DNA of 64,000 nucleotides from Mesocentrotus franciscanus (taxonomy: Eukaryota; Echinodermata; Echinoidea; Camarodonta; Strongylocentrotidae), in contig CP137686.1 of NCBI GenBank assembly GCA_037976565.1, forward strand, positions 2,510,646-2,574,645, read 5' to 3'. A program made the position numbers and the translations under genes. This document shows, in pieces, positions 51,000 through 63,835 of this stretch. Each line of letters begins with the position of its first letter. Positions within the stretch are counted from its first letter, which is position 1. The notes under the pieces are model-generated. The model ran no database searches. It had not been told where the DNA came from and saw nothing but the letters and a program-made list of their open reading frames with translations.

Positions 51000-53230
51000 T
51001 TCCCCAAATATTTCATATGAATCTAATTATATGACCATTGAATGGTGGCGCTTTGTCCTATCACTAAAATAAATCATAGTCAAAGCAAGAGATTTTTTAT
51101 TCGGGAATGAGGTATATGGACAAATGTATAAAACAATTGAACGGAATCGCGCACATGGTTTTTGAAAAAAATAAGATTATTTAATTTATTTTTCCTTTCT
51201 TCATTTATCACAAAAGATATTCTTGACAGCAATGGTTGCGCGACCCAATTACGAGGAAGATAAATAAAGAAAGAGTTAGGGGGAGAGAGGGAGGGAGAGA
51301 AAGGTAGCCGGGAAAATGTTGGTAAAAAAGAAAGATTACAAACCACCTTCCCATTCCATTTTTTAAAGATGATCCGTAAATGCACAAGTCACCCATTAGT
51401 CATCACCCATCAGGCCATCACCCCATCTATTATTAAGACCAATGTGCCCCCCCCCCCGCGCCCCGCAGGGTCAGTGCCCATTGCTTGAGAGGCCAACTGC
51501 TTGAGAGGAATTCTACTACTACCATCAGTGACTGATCTGCCATTTACCATTTACCATCATCACCACTACCGCTTAGTACTCAGCCCTTCAACTCACTGCT
51601 ACAAATGCTTTTACGACAGACAAAACTGTTGTGACCGTTGATTTCAACGATGTAGCGCCATCTACGTGCTGGGGATGTAAGTATGACTTGGTCGGACCAA
51701 TTTGTCTAAGTTCAGTTGGTTTTACAGCAGCGACAAAAGGTCAAACGTAACATGTACCACTATACATCCAGATTCGAACCCTCCCCCGCCCCCTTAAGGT
51801 CCTTGACATTATAAATCACAATGACTGGTATTTATAGCCCATTTGACAAATGAATTTACAAATTATCGGCATACGCCAACATCATCCGCCAACAAACCTT
51901 TTGTTTGGTAAACCACTTCAACTGTCCGATGTGTTACATTAACACAATTTGTCATCGAGTCATTTAAAAACCTGGCCGAAATACCAATGTTTATCCTACA
52001 TCATTACACCGAGTCCCAGTTTGTTGATATGAACTATAACAAACATGTGGCATGTTATGGATGCGGCTGAACTTTCGGACCGACTTCCCGCCGGCTGAAA
52101 AGTAACAACGCAAAGAACGCGAACAAATAGTATGCCAGACGCAATTACTGCATTTCCACGTTCATTAAAGACCCCATTCCCGCTCTGCAGGGTGGATTCT
52201 ACTCGCATCGGCCGAAATAACTCGGTCACACCCTAAACCGACCCCCAAATGACCGCCATTCCTTAAAAACTTTCACATTAGTTTTTTTTTTTGTCGGTCT
52301 GGTGTCGGTCTTGTCGGTGTGAATTTGGGATTAGGATGTTGTATGTAAACAACAAAAAATATCACTTCACGACTTTAAAGTGCAGTGGTTTTGGTAGCAA
52401 TATAAATAGGTAGCCTTAACGAGCGCTGACGGTCATCTTTTACCAACTGATGTTTCTCCAAATTAATTATAAATACACAACACTCTGAAGTCTGAAATGG
52501 AGGTACTTCAAATTCATCATTCATGCATTGTTTGTCACATGATCCGATGAACGTAAACAAAGAGAACAAACCCCCAAACAACTCTATATTGGACCATTCG
52601 GAAACGGTCAATCTTCATACTCAGATATACGATCTAGGTTAGATATGAAACCAATATCCACAGGCTTGTTTTCTTTCCACCAATCTTAACATCTCTCTAT
52701 TACGCTGAGATCACATATATTCGTTTTCAGACATTGAGGGAGTTTCGAGGTAACCTCAAGTTCACCTCAGTTAACCTCAGTTTTATAGTACAGCTTCACC
52801 TATTAGATGATAGAATCAAAATGTGTCTATAGGACTGTGAACCACAGTGAACACCAGAATCTAAATGTGTTTGTATGCAAAAATATCCTATTGATAACAT
52901 ACATGTATATGTCTTCTGTTATGTGTTCTCCAAGAGCCCATTAGAAGCATGCTTGTGTATGAGAATGCTGGCGAATTTAAGAGCCACGAGGGCACAGCTA
53001 GGTTCTTCCATCTGAGCGAGGCAAAGATGGCTGGCGTGATAAAAGCAACACAAGCAATCAACCCGGCGATAGTAAAAAAGTGAAATTTCTATTCCCCATC
53101 AATGTCTCCACCCCCTTAAACAAAATTATATATCCGCCACTGGGTTGAAACAAAATTAACTGAGGGTGAGATGTATAGATAAAAGTGTCGATGACAATTT
53201 CAAAGACCTGATCAATGACAGTAATCTGTA
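51000..53230. other. No gene seen
   Basis: No exon or RNA gene was recognised. GA-rich sequence lies at 51270-51303 and a C run at 51448-51458. Confidence 0.45.
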
Positions 53231-53237
53231 ATCATGA

Positions 53238-53492
53238 AATGATTTGAATTTGAATTTTTGAATTCCATTTATTTCACATGCTCGAATGTATACAGAAAAC
53301 AAACGATAAAACATAATGGATGATACTATACATCTGGAAACAATATTATACAAATTGCGATATGGAACATACATTATTGACAATTGAACAAATTTGACAG
53401 TTTGAACATTATTGAAAGTGAGACAAATTCTATGTGACATGGGAAAATGAGGGGCTTATTGGAAAGCATGGCTTGTAATGGTTAGCCCCTTT
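53238..53492 (-). mobile_element. LINE/SINE-type 3' end (copy H2)
   Basis: Minus orientation. The outer stem is AGGGGCT (53450-53456) with AGCCCCT (53484-53490) and the inner stem AAGC-ATG-GCTT. The tail is TTCAAATTCAAATC at about 53238. Confidence 0.6.
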
Positions 53493-53499
53493 TAAAACT

Positions 53500-54330
53500 T
53501 ATGTACGTCTTAATATAGATGGGTTAAGTAATTATTTTATAATAATCAATTAAGTATAAAAATTATGAAGCGTTGGATTTATTGTATAAGTGTTTAACAA
53601 GACCATAGTGAAAAAGTTGAAAGATTAATGATAATGCTATAGAGGGGTAGCTCGAATAATTTTGCAGGGTGGACGTCCACTCCCTCCCCCCATATTCTGA
53701 CAAGCAAACAAGGTCATCAGGCGAAAAAATGGTGGGCGAGTTCAATTAAGCGAATGGGGGCATTACACTAACAAAATGTGATTGGATCAGACGCTTCAAG
53801 AGATTACGTTCATTTTCATCGCACATAAATTATTTACAGATCAGTCCAAGTATACGGTATGAGCGGAACCATCGCGTCCTGCAGGCACATCACATGATCC
53901 CATCACGTACATCCTCGGCGTCTTTCAGTTTATTTCAACAGGACTTAACATTGTTCTCTAAGGGCAAGCACATGCCAGCGTCAACTTTTGTGCTGGTATA
54001 TAATTAGCGCCCGGGGTCCAGGAACATAGTAACAACTATTTACCGATGTGGAATACAATAGTGACAACGATACTGCCATGTCACACGTCATTTCGTTAGA
54101 TGAAACATCTGCTCATGACGAATGACGTGGACATGCAGGCACTCCGGTATCAGACTACAATATGACTTCACAAACAGCGGGGCGGTGCCCCAACGATTGG
54201 TGAGGGCGGAGGGGATGTTGTACGAAGTGTAATATTATGCCTTTCAGAACATGCAAAGGAACATCATGCACTGCCGCGGGTGAGATTAGACATTGGCCAG
54301 TTTTATTCGTTATAAAACATGAATTATCCA
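53500..54330. other. No gene seen
   Basis: Ordinary sequence; no coding or structured feature was recognised. Confidence 0.4.
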
Positions 54331-54336
54331 CTTTAA

Positions 54337-54718
54337 AGATAAAGTTGAGTTCTGGTCATGCGATTGCATTGTGAAAGAAATGGTATGGAATCGATCAAAA
54401 AAAGTTGATCATGTAGCGTACAAGTATTGGTGTGTACTGCAAGGTTTCGGAATCATCCAAATGATAAGAAATTTGGCCCAGTCTTGGTAAAAGTAACAAG
54501 CAATGTACACAGAAAGATGTAGGACTACACAAACATGCGGCACAAAAATGTGGTCCTCATTTTTAAGCTGTTTCATGTCATATTTAGAATATGAAGGCAT
54601 TTGAAGAGCCATGCTTTTCAGGAACATTTTTTCTCTGATGTTCTTCCCCACTTGCATAATAACAATGAAAACGCTCACAGTTTATTTTTTACACCCTCCC
54701 CAGAACCCAACCTTCTCT
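54337..54718 (+). mobile_element. TTAA MITE family B, copy 2
   Basis: 382 bp, flanked by TTAA at 54333-54336 and 54719-54722. The ends are AGATAAAGTTGAGTTCTGG and CCAGAACCCAACCTTCTCT. Confidence 0.88.
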
Positions 54719-54894
54719 TTAACCTCAATACCGCTGATCAATCTTATGCCTTCCGTATGTGCAGTTTAAATACTTCCAAGTGGAAAATCTCCCGTAAGTT
54801 AAAACAAAATTTCTCGATTTTTTATATATATTTATACGTAACATCATTCAACGCACAGAAAGAAATAGATAGATAGACACCTGATAGACAGAGA

Positions 54895-55037
54895 TCGAAA
54901 GACAGAGAGTGATAAAGAGAAAGAGGGGGGATAGACAGAGAGAGAGAAAGAGAGAGAGAGAAGAGAGAGGGAGAAAGAGAGAAGGAGAGAGAGAGAGAAA
55001 GAGAGAGAGAGACGGAACGAAAGAGGGAGAAAGAGAG

Positions 55038-55077
<40 letters not shown>

Positions 55078-55078
55078 T
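54895..55078. repeat. GA-rich polypurine tract
   Basis: About 180 nt almost wholly purine on the + strand. The Ser/Leu-rich minus frames are artefacts. Confidence 0.9.
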
Positions 55079-55717
55079 GGTATATGTATAAACCTGATGA
55101 AGTTTAATGGTATGAAAGAAACGGCGAGAAAGCTGGTAGGCAAAGAAAGGTATTAAAGAGCGAACGGTGGTGGAGAAAGTGAGAAAGTGTATCCACCCTA
55201 TCATTGGCAAATATTCAAGCCTTGATTCGAATTAGGTGGGTTGCATTACACCGTAAACGTAGCCACAAAGAGCAACGAGTTCGCATCTCACCTCAAATAT
55301 TTGCAAACACGGGGGCTCCGTTTTTTTCCTTATTTGCGGCGAATAGTCCCCGCTCTATAAGGTGAACGAAACCAGATGATTATTGTTCCACCTCAATACT
55401 TCCATCGAGGGTCTGGTGGTGGAAAGAGACACGAAATCTTTTCAAATGCAGCAAGAAGTTAACGCCAAGAGTTATGATTTGAAATGGTTTTGATACGTCT
55501 GACTCTTGCAAAGGGATAATATATTTTATTAAGAAGCGAACACATTCTGTTTATGAATCCTGAGAATGAAATTTCTGTCCTTCAAAGGTAGAATCGATTT
55601 ACGACAAGCAACAACACCAGAGATATACTAAACGGTTTATATACGTTTGTGAAATGACTTTTGCAAACGAGAAAAAAAAAGATCAGCTGTTTAGTAAAAC
55701 ATCCTGGATAACCTTAA

Positions 55718-56298
55718 AGGGCAATCCAACCCTTGTAATAAGTTGATTTGAATGAAAGCAGAAAAATAACAAAAACGGAATGGCAAAAGTTAGAAGTGAA
55801 TCGGACCAATAGTAAGGAAGTTATGAATGTTTGAAATATGAGATCACTAAGTCTATGCGAATCTCAAATTGGTAGCTTAGTGGATTGTGACGTAGGACGT
55901 GGATAACTATCCCATTTGCCGCGTACAAAAATATCATTAATTTCTGTTTTTCTCGTAAGTTCCTTCTCCCTTGGGGCACTAATCAAAATATATGGTAGAT
56001 AACACATGATTTAGGTCCTCTATAAAGAATAGACACTCCTGAGCCATGAATTTTTTTAATAATTTAAATTTTAGTCATTTTATAATTATGTTGGAACAGA
56101 TGGGAAATAAGTCCGACACTATATCACATTGATATTACCGATTCAGCCAATTTGAAGTGCCCATATACGTATAGTGATTACAACTTTGACAAAATCGTAA
56201 CTTTCTTATATTTAGTCAGATTTAATTGAAACTTTCATCAGTTTGCTGATTTTTCTGCTTTCTTTTAGACTATTTGTCTATTTGGGTTGGATTTCCCT
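55718..56298 (+). mobile_element. TTAA MITE family E, copy 2
   Basis: 581 bp between TTAA at 55714-55717 and 56299-56302. The ends are AGGGCAATCCAACCC and, reverse-complemented, AGGGAAATCCAACCC. It is non-coding. Confidence 0.8.
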
Positions 56299-56840
56299 TT
56301 AAAAGAACACGAGCTTACGTGGAGTAAGAGATGGGTGGGGGGGGGGGCGGAGGGGCTGATGGGGAGGGCAAATGTCCCCATCCCTAAATAATGCCACAAC
56401 CTTACAACTGTGGCTCTACTCGCAAATTCATTGAGATTTCATGAACTACTAGGAGAGGGGGGTCCTACCAAAACTGTATTCTGCATGAGCGTTAACTATT
56501 ATATTTTTTCCTCTGTTTGGTACATTGTTCATTACGCCCCATAAACATGATAAAGGGCATGTTTTTTTTTATAATCATGAGCCCTCTGCTTCCCCTTGCA
56601 TTCAAGACAAACGAGCCGCCATGTACATCGTCTGTTTGCATCTGGAAGGGCGTTAACTCTGTGTTAAAGTATACTAACACCTTTTTGGTTTTGAAACAGA
56701 TGACATAATTTTCAGTGGTATTCCATTATTTAGCTTATATACTCTTGCTTATTTATAATAGCACGCCGCGTGTACCTGCAGGCAACACACAGTCGCATTT
56801 TCAACAGTACACGTTATAGTTGTCATGTTTATGGCATGTT

Positions 56841-56937
56841 CCGCTGGCTGGCCGGTAGGCCTACGTGTATAACGGGCGGAACATGTTTATGGCATGTTCC
56901 GCCCGTTATACACGTAGGCCTACCGGCCAGCCAGCGG
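56841..56937. repeat. Perfect palindrome, 45-bp arms, 7-nt loop
   Basis: 56841-56885 and 56893-56937 are exact reverse complements (outer CCGCTGGCTGGCCGG; loop TTTATGG). The loop-proximal block CATGTTTATGGCATGTTCCG also occurs as a direct repeat just before the left arm (56824) and at 56882. Confidence 0.95.
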
Positions 56938-57293
56938 TAGAAACCTCGAAATGTCGATCTCAACATGCTGAATGAAACAGTGATTGAATAAATGAGAAAA
57001 TAGCATCGCCAATATTGTACAAATCAAGAGGTTAATATTCAACCTTTCATCTAAAACATTCCTGATTATGAAGTCATACATGGTGGTATGGTACATAGAA
57101 AATGGAAGTATAGAAGAGAACAATGCTTTGTAGAGTGTATTTAAAAATAGCGCAGCACTCACTTTGCATGTTGCAAACTTGAAAATACATGTATTAGTAG
57201 TGAAAGTATCAGCGCTTTGTAGTGTTTACACGTCACATGATTTTTATTGTATTTATTGCAAAGCATTGATGCTTGTCAATTGTGTGTTCTTAA

Positions 57294-57682
57294 AGATAAA
57301 TTTGAGTTCTGGTCATGCGATTGCATTGTGAAAGAAACGTTGTGGAATCGATCAGAAAAGGTTGATCATCTAGCATAATTATAGTAAGTATTGGTGTGTA
57401 CTGCAATGTTCTGGAATCATCAAAATGATAAGAAATTTGGCCCAGTCTTGGTAAATATACAAGCAATGTACACAGAAAGATGTATATTGGACTTCACGAA
57501 CATGTGGCATAAAAATCCGTCCCGATTTGTATGATGTTACCTGCCATATTTAGAATATTAAGGCATTTGAAGAGCCATGCTTTTCAGGGAAAATTTTTTC
57601 TCTGATGTTCTTGCACATTTGCATAATACAATGATAACACTCACAAATAATTTTCTCCTCTTCCCAGAACTCAACATTCTCT
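57294..57682 (+). mobile_element. TTAA MITE family B, copy 3
   Basis: 389 bp between TTAA at 57290-57293 and 57683-57686. The ends are AGATAAATTTGAGTTCTGG and CCAGAACTCAACATTCTCT. Confidence 0.88.
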
Positions 57683-57925
57683 TTAACAAAGGAACAGTAT
57701 AACTCATGTAAATCATGTGGCATGAAATAAATGTATATTAAACAGATATGTGGTGAACTTTAATGGAAATGTAATTTACTGCATTTATGTACACAATATA
57801 TTATGCATGATTTTTAAAAAAATACAATATGAAAACAAAATTCCTTTAACTGGTGGAATATATCCGTGCCAGAGAATATCCGCATTGAAGAAGCCTTGGT
57901 AAAAGGTAAGAGGGGAAATTACGAA

Positions 57926-58010
57926 AGAGAGAGAGAGAGTGAGAGAGAGAGAGAGAGAGTGAGAGAGAGAGAGAGAGACTGAAGAAAGAGAGAGAGAGAG
58001 AGAGAGGCAG
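57926..58010. repeat. (GA)n microsatellite
   Basis: GA runs with T-containing interruptions. A looser GACAGAGA region follows at 58229-58300. Confidence 0.9.
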
Positions 58011-58299
58011 TGTCGGGTCCAGATGCACTAGGCGAGGTGGGGGAGGGGTCGTGGCTGGAGGAACACTTCAAAAAATGTGGGACGTACAAACACACAACAA
58101 ATTAACAACAAATAAACAATTACAAACAAGCATGTCTTCTCTTTATGATTAATTTAGAGACTTGCAAACAAACAAACAAAAGACTATTGAATTTTAGCTT
58201 ATTTTAGCTTATGGAAGGTGTTTAGATAGAGAGAGACAGAGACAGAGAGAGAAACAGAGACAGAGCGACAGAGACAGAGCGACAGACGCAGAAAGAAAC

Positions 58300-59080
58300 A
58301 CGCATATTTACACCTCGTTCTGCTGAATGGATTATAAATGTGAACTCTAATGCATATTTCAATATACTCCATAATGACAGAGAATCACCCCCATTTAGAT
58401 TTTCAATACAGGCGTGCAGCGGAATAATATATTTTTGGGAGGAATGTCCGCTAAAAGGTTATTCCCGGACTATAGAAACTTGTGAAAACCTAACGCCCAA
58501 AGCGTCAGCTAAAAGCTAGCTAACATAGCCAAAAAAAAATCAGTCGTCACAGTTTCTCTTCCGTCCGACAAACGGACACACAAGAGAAAAGACTAATTGA
58601 CTTCCGGAAAGATAATATTCCTAATTTGTCCTCCGTGCTGGCGTACAAAGCTTTTAAGCAAGCCCTCAGGGGAGAGAAAGAGAAGGGAAATATTATTCAA
58701 AATGTGCTTAATGTATCCAATGTCTGTGACGTTTCATGTCATGATCTAAGTGCAATCCGTCAGTAAGACGCATTTTGCTTGCTGCTTCTCCAACATATGC
58801 TTTGGCGACAGTAATTTTGCTCTGCAGTCAATTTTCTACACTGAAAAAAAATCCTAATTTTCAAGCCTGAACCATAAACGCTATATCAAACCCAGTCCCT
58901 AACCCATGTAAACCTAACCTAAAACCCTATTGTAATCCAACCCTAACATTATTTATTTGACAAAATGCCTGGAGCTAATGCAGCCAGAATAAGCTTCAAT
59001 ATCAGGCCACAACGCTGTAATGATGAACGTATTTCTGACTGACCCCTAACAAAGAAACTTATGTCAAATCTTACCTTCAC
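58300..59080. other. No gene confirmed
   Basis: A stop-free + frame of about 75 codons (about 58530-58765) reads RLIDFRKDNIPNLSSVLAYK and then AFKQALRGE, which faintly resembles a LINE ORF2 segment. Nothing else was recognised. Confidence 0.3.
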
Positions 59081-59084
59081 AGTA

Positions 59085-59512
59085 CAATCGCATGACCAGA
59101 AATATTCGACCGCTTTAGATGATAATGGAGCTCATCATATAAGCTCCATTTGAGAAATTTGCGTTTCCTTTACTGGCATTAAAGCTAAACTCTGCAGGTA
59201 TGGGAATCGTATTTTGAGAGAAAATTGCTATTATTTATTCTGGATTGTTTATCCTGCGGTAGATTGGTTGTTTGAACCGGTGAAATAAAAACAAACGCAC
59301 AAAAAACCACAACTCCCATTTGCACACAGTGACCTGTGTTAAGCACATGGTGTAGGGCCTACTTACTCATTGCTCAGCCACTATACATTTTCTACCAAAA
59401 TTGTTTGGCACATGTCATTTATTTGTTATCTTGAACATTCAGTGTAAGTTTCGTTGGATTCTGTGAGAATTTATTTTCTATATTTACCAGAACTCAAGTT
59501 TATCTTTAAATT
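59085..59512 (-). mobile_element. Possible split remnant of MITE family B
   Basis: CAATCGCATGACCAGAA (59086-59102) and CCAGAACTCAAGTTTATCTT (about 59487-59506) are the two halves of the reverse complement of the family B left end, sharing CCAGAA. The roughly 385 bp between them would be an insertion with a possible CCAGAA duplication. Confidence 0.35.
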
Positions 59513-59690
59513 GTTCCAAAAGAGGTGTTGTGAATAATTCACAGATTTTGTTCATCAATCCAACTCTTCTAGAACGAGGGTGATAATTTAAAATCACTAT
59601 TCTTTACCTTGTGCTACATAGAGATGGAGTGTGAAGGGTGTTTGTGCCCAAAATAAAATAAGACACTTTCTTCTGCAGTACAATGGAGAT

Positions 59691-59946
59691 CAGTGACGTA
59701 GCGCGAATGTATAGCCATGGGGGGAGGGTGGGGAATGGGAGGGGCACCAGACTTAGGACGTGGATGGATACAAGCCACCGACTATAGGGGGTGGGGTAGG
59801 AGGGGATCCTATCTCCTTATTATCGCTTTCCTTTTCCCTCTCCATTTATTTCTCTCTCGTTTTTTTTAATATTTACCCTTCTGCGCCATTAGATGGATAT
59901 AATAAGGGCACTTGCCCCCGTGCCCCTCGTGGCTACACCACTGATT
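59691..59946. mobile_element. MITE family G (ends CAGTGGCGTAGC-like)
   Basis: Left end CAGTGACGTAGCGCG; the complement of the right end is CAGTGGTGTAGCCACGAGGG. About 256 bp and non-coding, with G- and T-rich interior runs. Confidence 0.6.
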
Positions 59947-59959
59947 AATAGGGATAAAA

Positions 59960-61270
59960 AGCTTGTCTTGGGAAGACGAGCTGGTATAGTCATATTTTTT
60001 GTCTTTCAATGGTTAACAAAAGCACAGGCACTCTAAATCATATTCTTTCTTGTCTCATACACAACTACGATTATGTGTATATGCAGGATGTCAAAGAATA
60101 TAATGGAATTCGATGACTAGGCCCACGAGGGTTTTTGTTGTTGTTATTTTTTGTTGCTGCTTTTTTTAAGAACAAACAAAAACAAGCTCTCTCTCTCTAA
60201 TATATTTTTTGAGAAGCCCCGAGAATAACCAGCTTTGGAGAGAACCAGAAATGAATGAAATTAGTGTACAACAAATGGGATAATTGTTCACGCACACGTC
60301 ATATAGTCGAAAAATTAATTCACTTTTATGAGATTCACTTATAAAGAGATTACATGCCACTTTGAAGTAAATAACTTTTTTCTGATTGTTGGTCTGATTT
60401 CGTTCGAACGTCCACCATCCTCTTTCTCTGATTTCCTTTTCTTTGAATTCACTTATGAGACAGGTTCGATTGCTCTTTAACTTGGCATAACACATTCTCA
60501 AATCATCTTCAGAGATCAGTTGAGGAATGAACAAACAAACACAAAAGTGAGGGGGCTGAGACAGTATTTTCTTAAGTGTCAGGAGTGCAATACATCATTC
60601 CGTTAAACTGGAAGAAGGGGGGGGGTATACTCCTGTCTCATAATGTATAAAGACGATACATTTTCTTCTCTCTTTATATTTCTCTCGTATTATTGGTCTG
60701 TTTTTTTTTTTTTAATTATTATTTGTTTATTGTTGGGCGAGGATTTGTTTTTGCGGGGGGGGGGGGTTGAGGCGACAGCCCCTAACTCCCCAGTACGCCA
60801 GTGTCGGAAATCTAGAATACGTTCCGGTGGATACATTTTGTTTTCGATGTTGTAACGTGAGAGAACTGATACACTTATCTTACTTGAGCTTCATTTGGTC
60901 GAAACCAATCAAAAACATCAGGTAATTGTATCCCTGGATTTTTTTTTGATTAGGTCCTCTCTCTAAATCTCAAGAGAAAAATTGATTGTATATAGTTCCA
61001 AATGATCTGTTATTGTTTTCAAATTTGCTCCTTGTTAACTTATAAGCAATCTCACTAACACAAATAATAATCTAGTAAGCCTTTGGTAAATATCTGCATT
61101 CAAATGTCAAATTTTCAACAGAAAAAAAAATATTTCACGACTAAAATGATGAGCCTGAAATAGGAGAAAAAATAATGTGGGAATGAAAACACCTTGCATT
61201 CATTTTGTTCACGTGTTACGCAGGGGGTTGAATAATGTTTTTAGTTGGAAGGGGTGGGCTCCCGATCCCC
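59960..61270. other. No gene seen
   Basis: The 122-aa minus frame at 60166-60534 shows no recognisable family. G runs lie at 60616-60625 and 60757-60767. Confidence 0.45.
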
Positions 61271-61279
61271 CCTCCAGAG

Positions 61280-61558
61280 CTAAGAAAAAGGAGGAAAAGA
61301 AGGAAGAAGGAGAAGAAGATGAGGGAAGAAGAAGAAGAAGAAGAAGAAGAAGAAGAAGAAGAAGAAGAAGAAGAAGAAGAAGAAGAAGAAGAAGAAGAAG
61401 AAGAAGAAGAAGAAGAATAGAAGAAGAAGAATATTAAAGAAGAAGTAGAAGAAGAAAAAGAAGAAGAAGAAGAAGGAGAAGAAGAAGAAGAAGAAGAAGA
61501 AGAAGAAGAAGAAGAAGAAGAAAAGAGAAGAAAAGGAGAAGGAAAAGGAGGAGGAGGT
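61280..61558. repeat. (GAA)n polypurine tract
   Basis: About 275 nt nearly all purine on the + strand, with two long GAA arrays. Arg/Glu-rich + frames and Ser/Phe-rich minus frames are artefacts. Confidence 0.95.
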
Positions 61559-61559
61559 A

Positions 61560-62310
61560 ATGAAATCGTATGAGAAGAAGAGAAAAATAATTGAATATAA
61601 CATATTAATTTGAAGAGAATGGCGAGGAGCATAGGAAAGAATTAGAGAAAAAACATCAGCTTTAACAGGGACGGATCTGCAGCATTGGGGGATGTACGCC
61701 ACTAACATTTCCCTATATTTCTATCTTCTAAGAGTATCACAAAGTACCTCTAGCACGTGTAGCCCCCTCCCTCCCCGACAGGGAAAGGGGGATTCCCTTT
61801 TATGTAACCCTATCTTATTTTGGGGGAGGGGTGTGAGGGGGACAACGGGGAGTTTGTAAGGCAGCTCGGTACATCTTTTTCCTTCATTTATGAACTGGAT
61901 GACACGTACGAGATGTACCTGGATTACCACAATGGAAAGAAACAATTTGACATTCTTGACATCTACCTATGCTATTTCTTTTTCACTATTTAATTTATTT
62001 CTTATATCGGACGCACCTGACAGAGCCAATGACATATATCTAGGTTATGAAAACAGATCTCGAGCAAAAGAAGGTCTAGATAAAGAGCTTAGCATGCTTT
62101 ACATCTGCATATGATATCATGATTTAATACGAGGTATCAATCAACCTGGATAACTTAAAGGTATACAGTAACGTCATTTGACATTAAAGCAATGCAGAGT
62201 TGAGCCTGCATCGGTTTTGAATGAGAGATGAAAACTACAACTTGAAAGTTCATACCATCTTCTACGAAACGTATAATACCACCGTACATTCGTTAAGACA
62301 CATTTAATAT
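61560..62310. other. No gene seen
   Basis: The short frames at 61721-62114 on both strands have no recognisable family or splice context. Confidence 0.4.
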
Positions 62311-62314
62311 TCAA

Positions 62315-62535
62315 GTTTAGTCAAGTTTATTTTGTTTCACATTTCACAAAAATAGAATTTACATAATTGACAAAATTAGACTTTACATAACTGACAAAAT
62401 TAGAACATAATATGAAATTATATAATCAATTTTTTGTAAAGACGTCGAAATTAATTGTATTGAATAGTAGGTTATACAGGGTGAAATGTGGGGAACCTAT
62501 TGAAAAGCTCAGCTTGTAGATTTTAGGTTCCCCTA
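62315..62535 (-). mobile_element. LINE/SINE-type 3' end (copy H3)
   Basis: Minus orientation. The outer stem is GGGGAACCT (62490-62498) with AGGTTCCCC (62525-62533) and the inner stem AAGCT-C-AGCTT. The tail is CTTGACTAAACTTG at about 62315. It contains a short internal duplication (ACATAATTGACAAAATTAGA). Confidence 0.65.
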
Positions 62536-62639
62536 AATAAAACTAACATTATTATTATTGAACCGCTTCGCTGAGAAATCAGACTTGAGGTTAAGATTTG
62601 CTCACGTTATGGAAAATCAATTAAAACAATTCAAACTAG

Positions 62640-62651
62640 CGAGAGAGAAAT

Positions 62652-62697
<46 letters not shown>

Positions 62698-63106
62698 GTG
62701 AGATGCTACATTTTTGTGCATCATAAAAATGCTAGAGCCCAAGTAACCGACCGCCTACAAGGCAAACGACCAACAAGTCTGACAATTCATCGGTCTCGCG
62801 GGCTTTCTAACCCTTTCTGAGAGTTCATGAGCCTCTGGTATTGTAGAGGGAGAGACAGAGAGACAGAATAACAGACTGACAGAGACAGAGAGAGGGACAG
62901 AGAGAGACAGAGACAGTTGGTGAGCTACATTATTGTGCATCATAGAAATGCTCCCAGGAAAACCGACGGCCTATATTAAAGACAGACGACCAACGCGTCT
63001 GACAATTCATCGGTCTCGCGGGCCTTCTTACCATTTCTGATGGTTCATGGAGCCCTTACTATTGTAGGGGAGACAGAGGCAGAGAGACAAAGTGACCGAG
63101 TGACAT

Positions 63107-63145
<39 letters not shown>
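62640..63145. repeat. 220-bp tandem duplication with GA microsatellites
   Basis: Two units with period 220 (GACAATTCATCGGTCTCGCG at 62781 and 63001; GTGCATCAT and CGACCAAC in each), each bordered by (GA)n runs at 62655-62692, about 62850-62915 and 63108-63142. Confidence 0.85.
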
Positions 63146-63147
<2 letters not shown>

Positions 63148-63251
63148 GGCAACTTTTCTAATCTAAAATAGGAAAGGCGTAGGTGAAGGTCGTATGGATG
63201 GGGGCCTACCATCACAATCCCCAATATAGATGCTTTCACCTTTCTCTTCTG

Positions 63252-63554
63252 CGATCATAATTATAAACCTTTAGGTCGGTCAGGAATCCCATGACTTTTA
63301 CAAGCCGATCGCCTGTCTGATTATCAAGATATTTATAATTGGAATTAGAAATATAAAAAAAAGTCTATTGGTGAAAATGAGTATGGTAAAACCGGTCACT
63401 CAAAGATTTTTTACTTTTTTGAGGGCTTCATGATCATTTTGAATCGCAATTTTTGGAGGGCTTCAATATTACACCATATTATCACAGACACTGATAACAC
63501 GTAGGGCCATGCATCTCAGATTTGTAAAACTGGAAACATTGTTAAACAATGCCT
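63252..63554 (+). mobile_element. TTAA MITE family A, copy 4 (left end lost)
   Basis: It matches 30536-30838 over most of its length (TATGGTAAAACCGGTCACTC, ACACTGATAACACGTAGGGC). The right end abuts TTAA at 63555-63558. Confidence 0.85.
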
Positions 63555-63689
63555 TTAACCAACGATCTTGCACTTGTAAGCTTAGGGTAGCTCACCGGCA
63601 AGGGAAAAGCAGGGAAAGAGAGTGATGGAGATGGAGATGACCTAGAGGAGTCTAATCATGCTCGTAGGCTTTTGTACAGGAGCTTATTG

Positions 63690-63835
63690 GCGATGAGAGA
63701 GAGAGAGAGGGGGTGGGAGAGACAGAATAGAAGGGACACACACAGAGACAGACAGAGAGAGAGAGAGAGAGAAAGAGAGATATGGGTAATGAATGAGATG
63801 AGAAAATACAAGGAGAAAGAGAGAGAGAGAGGACA
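63690..63835. repeat. GA-rich microsatellite
   Basis: GA and GACAGA runs. Overlapping Ser/Leu frames are artefacts. The final 165 bp of the window shows no feature. Confidence 0.85.

Noticed and set aside
54844..55210. Ser/Leu-rich frames of 99-120 codons
   Set aside because: They are translation of a GA-rich tract on the opposite strand.
60166..60534. 122-codon minus-strand frame
   Set aside because: Composition is plausible but there is no recognisable domain, no repeat of it elsewhere, and no splice context. A frame this long is expected by chance in 64 kb.
61216..61708. Frames of 138-142 codons rich in Ser or Phe
   Set aside because: They are read through a GAA microsatellite; the peptide is pure low complexity.
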